Positions 27,888 through 32,949 of a stretch of DNA of 32,949 nt are shown one piece after another (the stretch's first letter is position 1; the number at the start of each line of letters is the position of its first letter). A program made the translations under genes and the position numbers. The notes beneath the pieces are model-generated. The model made no database searches, was not told the origin of the DNA, and was given only the letters and a program-made list of their open reading frames with translations. The stretch comes from a virus. The stretch lies in IMG/VR virus record IMGVR_UViG_3300034104_005676, positions 1 through 32,949 of that record; one strand, written 5' to 3'.

Positions 27888-28295
27888 ATGAGCAAACAGA
27901 TACTCCAACTTTTTTCGACGCAGAACCTCAAGGTCGCGTCAGTCCTCACGGCGCTCGGTTTTAATTTTGAAAACGACGCCGCCCCAGTGACCCGCGTCGC
28001 TCGCCAGAATGGCAACGAAAGCACGGTCTTCTGGTTCCACGCCTTGCATCCCACCACAGGCCAGACTGCCGACCAGGTGAACCGCTGGATGACCGTCGAG
28101 GGCGACGACTTTTGTGAGAAGAACCCCGAGCACCCGGTGGCCTACATGCGCGCCGCCCTGATGAACCGCGACGAGCTGGTGGGTGTCGTGAAGCGCACGC
28201 CGCGCATGTGCGTGATCGAGCGCAACGGCAAGACCATCGCCATCTCTGAGCACGCCACCGACGAAGATAAAAAACGCTTTGCAAAATTCCTATGA
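27888..28295 (+). CDS. Hypothetical tail-region protein, 135 aa
   Basis: Mixed alpha/beta soluble protein (SKQILQLFSTQNLKVASVLT; RTPRMCVIERNGKTIAISEH). No recognised family. It lies between the tube and G/GT, so it may be a tail assembly factor. No Shine-Dalgarno. Overlaps the G gene by four bases. Confidence 0.6.
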   Translation: MSKQILQLFSTQNLKVASVLTALGFNFENDAAPVTRVARQNGNESTVFWFHALHPTTGQTADQVNRWMTVEGDDFCEKNPEHPVAYMRAALMNRDELVGVVKRTPRMCVIERNGKTIAISEHATDEDKKRFAKFL

Positions 28296-28696
28296 AACAA
28301 AAACCCAAAAATACAGACCAAGACGAACTCACCACGGACGACGAAATCCTCCGCATCAAAGGCATGGAGGACGGCCCCAAGCAGGTCGCAGGCCGCGAAC
28401 TCCGCCCGATCTCCGCACTCACGCTCTCGTGGATGCAGCGCAACAAATTCTTCGGCGAAGGCCGCGACCTTATATGGAAATGCGCTGCCTTTATGTTCCT
28501 CCACAGCGAACCGATTCCCAAGGTGCGCAGCGTGGTGAACGATAACGACGCCTTCATGATCACCGTGGATCAGTGGATCGAGAAAAACATCCTGCACCGC
28601 GACGATGTGCAGACGCTCTCAAAGGCGATGGATGAAGCCTTCGAGCTTTACATGTCCGCCTCTACCCACTCGCAAGGCACCGCAGCGGGAAACTAA
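28292..28696 (+). CDS. Tail assembly chaperone G-like, 134 aa
   Basis: Helical protein with an acidic N-terminus and a central helix (SALTLSWMQRNKFFG; TVDQWIEKNILHRDD). Its position directly before the tape measure block and the slippery heptamer just ahead of its stop identify it as the short member of a G/GT chaperone pair that coats the tape measure during tail assembly. Confidence 0.75.
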   Translation: MKQKPKNTDQDELTTDDEILRIKGMEDGPKQVAGRELRPISALTLSWMQRNKFFGEGRDLIWKCAAFMFLHSEPIPKVRSVVNDNDAFMITVDQWIEKNILHRDDVQTLSKAMDEAFELYMSASTHSQGTAAGN

Positions 28697-28923
28697 ATGG
28701 CCCCAACTGGCTCGCAGGCTATGTCTACCGACTTGCCAAGATTACCGGCTGGGGCTTCAGAGAGATCGTTGAAGAACTGCCATTCTCGGCAGGGTTGCAA
28801 CTCCTACACGCCGAAGCCTGGGCAAATGGGCAGAAAAAATACTGGGCGCGAAACAACTCGCAGTCCGTTTTTGACTCCGTGGCTGAATTAGACGCTGCCC
28901 TTGAGAAAATAAAAAACCGATGA
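28292..28923 (+). CDS. Tail assembly chaperone GT (via -1 frameshift), about 210 aa
   Basis: Join 28292..28693 with 28693..28923. The -1 frame downstream of the G stop has no start codon but reads as clear protein, for example NWLAGYVYRLAKITGWGFRE, then IVEELPFSAGLQLLHAEAW, to TGA at 28921-28923, which overlaps the next ATG. Combined with slippery GGGAAAC this makes a G-T fusion by -1 ribosomal frameshifting, as in lambda. The T part would recruit the tube protein. Confidence 0.8.
28687..28693 (+). promoter_or_regulatory. Slippery heptamer GGGAAAC with downstream stem
   Basis: In frame as G GGA AAC directly before the TAA stop (28694-28696). After a six-base spacer, GCCCCA (28700-28705) pairs with TGGGGC (28750-28755), a stimulatory stem at the usual distance. 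Lambda uses GGGAAAG. Confidence 0.8.
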
Positions 28924-29561
28924 ACCGAGGACTTTCACTCACTGTTGCAAATTTAGGACTCATGCGCGCCTTTGACGAAATCGCAAAGGCCGCAGGAGTT
29001 ACCTACGAGCAGGTGGTGAAGAGCGAGACTCAGAAAATCCTCGAGGCCGCAGCGCGCAATACCATCGCCGCTCAAGTCCAGAAGATCGAGGCAGACATCC
29101 AGAGCCGGTTTGCGCGAACGGTGGGCAACAAGACCTACCTCATGCGTGGCCACCCAAATGCTCCACGCGGATGGAAGCTCCGCGATGATGCCTGGGCATC
29201 CGTGCAGGCTCAGATCGCCGCCTCCCGCAAACGCCGCAAAGAGGCACGCGGCCTTTCCAAGAAAAGCTGGAAGCAACTCGCCGAGCGCCTCGGCTTCGAC
29301 ATCGATGTGCCAGGCTATGTCGCCGCAGCCACCACGAAAAACGGCGACTATCCCGAGGACGCCAAAGCACGGGAAAACCGAGAAGGATCGGATTTTTCCA
29401 TCACTCTTCAAAACTCCCGCACCTACTCATCCAGCGTCTACGACGCCATCCGTAAGGCCATGAATGGCCGCGAGAAGTTTTTCAAAGAGAACCTAAAAAC
29501 AGGCGTCTTTAAATCCATCGAAACCATTGCCGCCAAATATCCCGGCTTGAAAATGTCATGA
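28920..29561 (+). CDS. Hypothetical minor tail protein, 213 aa
   Basis: Helical N-terminus (FDEIAKAAGVTYEQVVKSET), basic centre with LMRGHPNAPRGWKL and a basic helix (QIAASRKRRKEARGLSKKSW). No family recognised. It lies between GT and the tape measure with ATGA overlaps on both sides, so a tail assembly or tape-measure-associated role is inferred. Confidence 0.6.
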   Translation: MNRGLSLTVANLGLMRAFDEIAKAAGVTYEQVVKSETQKILEAAARNTIAAQVQKIEADIQSRFARTVGNKTYLMRGHPNAPRGWKLRDDAWASVQAQIAASRKRRKEARGLSKKSWKQLAERLGFDIDVPGYVAAATTKNGDYPEDAKARENREGSDFSITLQNSRTYSSSVYDAIRKAMNGREKFFKENLKTGVFKSIETIAAKYPGLKMS

Positions 29562-32173
29562 GCGACACCCTCGAAGTAAAAATCGGCGCATCCGACGCCG
29601 GGCTGGAAGCCACACTCAAGACCGTGCAGGCCGAGCTTGCCAGCATGGAAGCCAAGGTCAAAAGCGGCGACCTTTCATTTAACGAGCTGGAAAAAACCAT
29701 GCGCCGGATGGGTCAGGTGGAGGGGCTTGAGAAGAAGCTCAAGGAAATGGGCGACGAAGCTGCTGGGGCTGCCCCTAAGGTCGACAACCTCAGCAAGGAA
29801 TTGGAAGGCGTGGGCGCTAAAGCCAGCGGTCTCGGAGGTTTCTTTGACGAATCATTTACCAAAATGGCCGGTGCCGTGTCTGTCGGCAACATCGCCGCCG
29901 CTGGGTTCAACAAAGCGGTGGATCTTGCATTTACAGGTGCTCAAGCAGTGGTGCAGGGCTTTGGAGATGCACTTGATCTTGGCGGACGCCTGAGCGAACT
30001 CAGCGCCCGCACAGGGGAATCGGCAGGCAAATTACTCGTGCTGGAGACTGCCTTCAAAAATGCCGGTCTCGGCGCAGAGACGGTTGGCACCTCAATCAAT
30101 AAGCTTCAAAATTTCATGCAGGATGCGGCCAATGGCGGCGACAAGCAGGTCGACACCATGAAGCGCCTCGGTATTTCCATGACCGAGCTTCAAGGGAAAA
30201 CGCCCACCGAGCAGATGCAGATTTTTGCAGACAAGATCGCCGCGATCGACGACCCCACACAGCGCGCTGCGACGGCTTCGGATGTCTTCGGCGACAAGCT
30301 CGGCGGAAAGCTCCTGCCGCTCCTTACGGATTTCTCCCCGGCGCTTGACGATGCCAGGGAAAAGGTCGGTTCCATGGAGCAGGTCATGGATGACAATGCC
30401 GCAACCTTTGACGCTGCCGGTGAAAAAATCGACGCAGTGAAAGGCAAGATGGCCGCATTTGCGGCAGGCGTTTTATCCGAGGTCATCCCTGCCGTGGACG
30501 ACCTCGGCTCCAGCATGGAGAAGGTGGACGCTGCCGGGCTTGGCCAGAGGGTGGGGGAATATCTGACTCCCATCTTGGTTAATCTCACAGACGCCACACG
30601 CGGAGCCATTGACATTTTGGGCGACCTTGGAGATGCGAATACCAAAGCGGCCAATGACACCGGCATCCTCGGCACCGCATACCGTGGAGTCACGACATCG
30701 CTCGATGGCTTCAATAAAATGATGGCCGATTCTTTTAATAAGTTCACTCCATTTGGATTCCTCATGGAGACGCTTGCTAGCCGTGGCAAAGATTTGCGCG
30801 CAAGCCAAGACTCCGCAGCCCAAGGCATCGATAATGCAGGAGATGCCGCTACGGCGGCGGCAGGGAAAATCGGCGAAGTTGGCACAGCCTCCAGCACGGC
30901 CACTGGCAAGGTCGGCGCGCTCGGGAGGCAAGCCGATGCCACAGGCGAGAGTATCGCTTCCTCATTTTCACTTAACGCAGAGTTTGCACCTCAACTTGAC
31001 GGTGTGGCTTCAGCCTGGGCAGGCGTCAACGAGCAGGTCACCGGCAACCAAGAACTGCTCTCCAGCAATCTGTCGCTCGGCGAATCCCTTGTGGGCAAAA
31101 CCGAGGAGCAAAGCCAATCCCTTGGCGGTTTGAATGAACAGCTCTCCGTGCAAGATCAGCTTTCAAAAACGCTGGTCGATACATACGGCAAGCATGCCGA
31201 GAGGGCCGCAGAAGTCGCTGCCAAGCAAGCTGAGATCGCGGCCAAAGAAGCCGAGCGCACAGCGCAAGCTCAAGCCACCCTGCAAGTAGAGTTGGAACTC
31301 GCCGAAGCCAAAGGCACCGGGAACAAGGAGGAAATCGAATACCTTACCAAGAAAAAGGAATGGCTCGACGCTTGGAAGAAAGCTATCGCCTCCGGCATGG
31401 GCGAGGAGCAGGCGGCAGCGTTTGCCAACAACCTCGCCGCCGCGAAGATCAACGCCGACAACATCAAGCCGCCAGCCTTTACCACCGCTAAGGAAGATGC
31501 GCAGGCCATGGAAAACGCGCTCGGAGGCTCCAAGTCTTTCCTTGAGGCGATGGGCAAGATCGAAAAATCCAAGGCCGTCGAAGAAGCTAAGCTCGACGCC
31601 AAGGCCGCGCGCGCCGAGATCGAGGCATTCGGCCAATACATGAATGTCGATTTGCAAAATATGTCTTTTGCCGACATCGCCGAAAAACTCGGCGTCCGCG
31701 ATCTCTCGCTGACCGGCAAGGAACAGCTCAAAGCCATCATCGATTTTGTCGGAGAGTCGAAAGACAAGCTCGCCGTCAACCCAATCGACTCGGATGGATT
31801 CAATCGCACCTGGCAAGGCATCCAAGACACCATCACCGGCAAGAAAACGATCCTGCCGCTCGAGGCCAACACCACCACCGCCGAGCAGCAAGTGGCCACT
31901 CTGGCGAACCCAAAGACCGTCGAAGTCAACGCCGACATCACCAAAGCCGAGGAGCAAGTCGCCGGCCTCGGCGGAGGCGTCGCCGTCGAACTCGACGCAG
32001 AAAACTCCATCGAAAACATCCGCCAGCAACTCAAGGAAGGCATCGAACTCGACATCGCCGCCAAGAGCGGCACGAGCGGCATCCTTGAAACGATCAAAGG
32101 CTTCGTGGAGCAGATCAAAATCGCCGTCGAAAAAATCGAACCGCGTCTGCCTGTTGCTGCCCTCACCGTATGA
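29558..32173 (+). CDS. Tape measure protein, 871 aa
   Basis: Long helical protein with small-residue-rich regions (GAVSVGNIAAAGFNKAVDLA, IDDPTQRAATASDVFGDKLG, then GKLLPLL), characteristic of PhageMin-tail type tape measures. Coiled-coil segments occur near both ends (AKQAEIAAKEAERTAQAQAT). By the usual 0.15 nm per residue its length predicts a tail of roughly 130 nm. It begins by overlap with the preceding stop. It sets tail length and may help DNA passage. Confidence 0.9.
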   Translation: MSDTLEVKIGASDAGLEATLKTVQAELASMEAKVKSGDLSFNELEKTMRRMGQVEGLEKKLKEMGDEAAGAAPKVDNLSKELEGVGAKASGLGGFFDESFTKMAGAVSVGNIAAAGFNKAVDLAFTGAQAVVQGFGDALDLGGRLSELSARTGESAGKLLVLETAFKNAGLGAETVGTSINKLQNFMQDAANGGDKQVDTMKRLGISMTELQGKTPTEQMQIFADKIAAIDDPTQRAATASDVFGDKLGGKLLPLLTDFSPALDDAREKVGSMEQVMDDNAATFDAAGEKIDAVKGKMAAFAAGVLSEVIPAVDDLGSSMEKVDAAGLGQRVGEYLTPILVNLTDATRGAIDILGDLGDANTKAANDTGILGTAYRGVTTSLDGFNKMMADSFNKFTPFGFLMETLASRGKDLRASQDSAAQGIDNAGDAATAAAGKIGEVGTASSTATGKVGALGRQADATGESIASSFSLNAEFAPQLDGVASAWAGVNEQVTGNQELLSSNLSLGESLVGKTEEQSQSLGGLNEQLSVQDQLSKTLVDTYGKHAERAAEVAAKQAEIAAKEAERTAQAQATLQVELELAEAKGTGNKEEIEYLTKKKEWLDAWKKAIASGMGEEQAAAFANNLAAAKINADNIKPPAFTTAKEDAQAMENALGGSKSFLEAMGKIEKSKAVEEAKLDAKAARAEIEAFGQYMNVDLQNMSFADIAEKLGVRDLSLTGKEQLKAIIDFVGESKDKLAVNPIDSDGFNRTWQGIQDTITGKKTILPLEANTTTAEQQVATLANPKTVEVNADITKAEEQVAGLGGGVAVELDAENSIENIRQQLKEGIELDIAAKSGTSGILETIKGFVEQIKIAVEKIEPRLPVAALTV

Positions 32174-32862
32174 GTTACAAAATTTTAAATTCCGTAACGC
32201 CCTCCACTCTCATAGCTCAACCGGGCAAATCCGTTTCCTCGTTTCCAAGCGGACTGGTCCGCGTAGAGCAATCGTTTCTTACAGAGTCATCAGCCCTACT
32301 CACCAGTAGAGCTTTTCTGGCTGTAGGCACTGACGTGCCAGGGCTTGATTCATCGCCCTCGATTGACGGGCTGAAAATCTTTCCAGAAGCCCAAGAGAGG
32401 CACCGCGAGGACGGTTTTACCGAGTTTATAGTGACAAGCTACGGCCGCTCAAATTACGCAGGCTCCGCTGTCTTAGGCGTGCAACTCTTGAGCCTGAGCG
32501 CAAGCTACACTCACACGTTTACTCCGCAGGCCACGGCCGAAACTCCCAATCCAGTCGCTGTGAATTTTGCTTGGACAATAAACGAAGTGTGGCTTGCGGA
32601 CACTTACACGGTGACCCGCACTATGCTGGCGAGCGCGTCGAATTCCACCATTTCCATCACGCCTCCGACGCTCGGAAAGGCTTTAAAAGAGCGGAAAATT
32701 ACCGGAACGCGACCAGGCATGAACATCCCTGGTTACTTTAGCATCCCGGGATTAAATGAGATCTCAGCAACTTGGACGTCGGCACTCGAATCCATTGACC
32801 GGCGGAATTTCGGTTACTTCGACGAGGTTGTGATTGTTTACAAATACAACGGCAGCGTATGA
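32170..32862 (+). CDS. Hypothetical tail-tip region protein, 230 aa
   Basis: ATGA overlap with the tape measure stop. Beta-rich protein without recognised domain; segments include YTHTFTPQATAETPNPVAVN and a C-terminal VVIVYKYNGSV. Its location where lambda has gpM/gpL or Gram-positive phages have Dit suggests a tail-tip component, inferred only. Its last three codons cross into the terminal repeat. Confidence 0.65.
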   Translation: MSYKILNSVTPSTLIAQPGKSVSSFPSGLVRVEQSFLTESSALLTSRAFLAVGTDVPGLDSSPSIDGLKIFPEAQERHREDGFTEFIVTSYGRSNYAGSAVLGVQLLSLSASYTHTFTPQATAETPNPVAVNFAWTINEVWLADTYTVTRTMLASASNSTISITPPTLGKALKERKITGTRPGMNIPGYFSIPGLNEISATWTSALESIDRRNFGYFDEVVIVYKYNGSV

Positions 32863-32949
32863 GTCTTCCCGTCGATTTTGAATCCAAGGCGCGCGGGGCC
32901 AAAAGCGCTTCTGGCGGTGGCTACCCGGTGCAAATTTCGGCGGGCGACC
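32850..32949 (+). repeat. Terminal direct repeat, right copy
   Basis: Identical to 16-115. Includes the start of the 89-aa gene (ATG 32859), which is truncated by the window end; the full gene is at 25-294. Confidence 0.9.

Noticed and set aside
28697-28891. 64-codon plus-strand ORF after the G gene with its own ATG
   Set aside because: Ser/Thr/Pro/Arg-rich and domainless; the -1 frame over the same bases gives a far better protein and is explained by frameshifting.
28860-30420. Further TTTGAC sequences in tail genes (for example 28870, 28972, 30406)
   Set aside because: They read TTTGACT or TTTGACG within codons, are not followed by a start codon at the usual spacing, and lack the hairpin.

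Overview
The window is an essentially complete genome of a temperate, long-tailed (siphovirus-like) bacteriophage, or the matching excised or circularised prophage. The first bases recur at the end: 16-115 is identical to 32850-32949, so the sequence closes into a circle of about 32,834 bp. The phage assignment rests on recognisable large terminase (GpA type), lambda-type portal, ClpP-type head protease, tape measure protein, M15 endolysin, S74 tail fibre and tyrosine integrase. The host cannot be named with certainty. GC-rich coding sequence and two copies of the dispersed 'CCACRGAGGACACGGAG' repeat, which I associate with Verrucomicrobiota/Planctomycetota genomes, point weakly to a PVC-group bacterium.

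Layout, reading the circle from the packaging genes: 19.9-22.2 kb terminase; 22.5-27.0 kb head (small gene, portal, two small genes, protease with nested scaffold, capsid, connector); 27.0-32.9 kb tail (terminator-like, tube-like, a G/GT pair joined by a -1 frameshift, a 213-aa protein, an 871-aa tape measure, a 230-aa protein), continuing across the join at 1-2.2 kb (89-aa and 204-aa proteins, a zinc-cysteine protein, an Ig-like protein). Fibres lie at 2.2-6.6 kb and the lysis cassette at 6.7-7.9 kb. A leftward block (8.1-9.3 kb) holds a DUF2513 protein, a possible structured RNA, a membrane protein and a ribbon-helix-helix (RHH) regulator. A divergent operator region at 9.29-9.40 kb faces a second RHH regulator, followed by a rightward early operon (9.4-15.5 kb) with a BRO-type antirepressor, many small genes joined by ATGA overlaps, a ParB-like cassette and an excisionase-like protein. 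The integrase runs leftward (15.4-16.4 kb) from a compact attP-like region. A primase and an AAA+ helicase (16.7-19.5 kb) end in a strong terminator.

The most unusual features are these. (1) An element TTTGACA, then a short hairpin, then GGC-RTG, sits directly before the start codons of structural genes, plus one internal start inside the protease gene. (2) The genetic switch appears to be built from two divergent RHH proteins, not CI/Cro-type HTH proteins. (3) There are two slippery heptamers: GGGAAAC, which creates the GT tail chaperone, and GGGAAAA in the leftward RHH gene, which opens a far more protein-like tail. (4) A ParB-like gene is bracketed by a 17-bp direct repeat. (5) No recognisable Dit/Tal/gpJ tail-tip hub follows the tape measure. 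All functional statements are from reading the sequence by eye; no database search was run.
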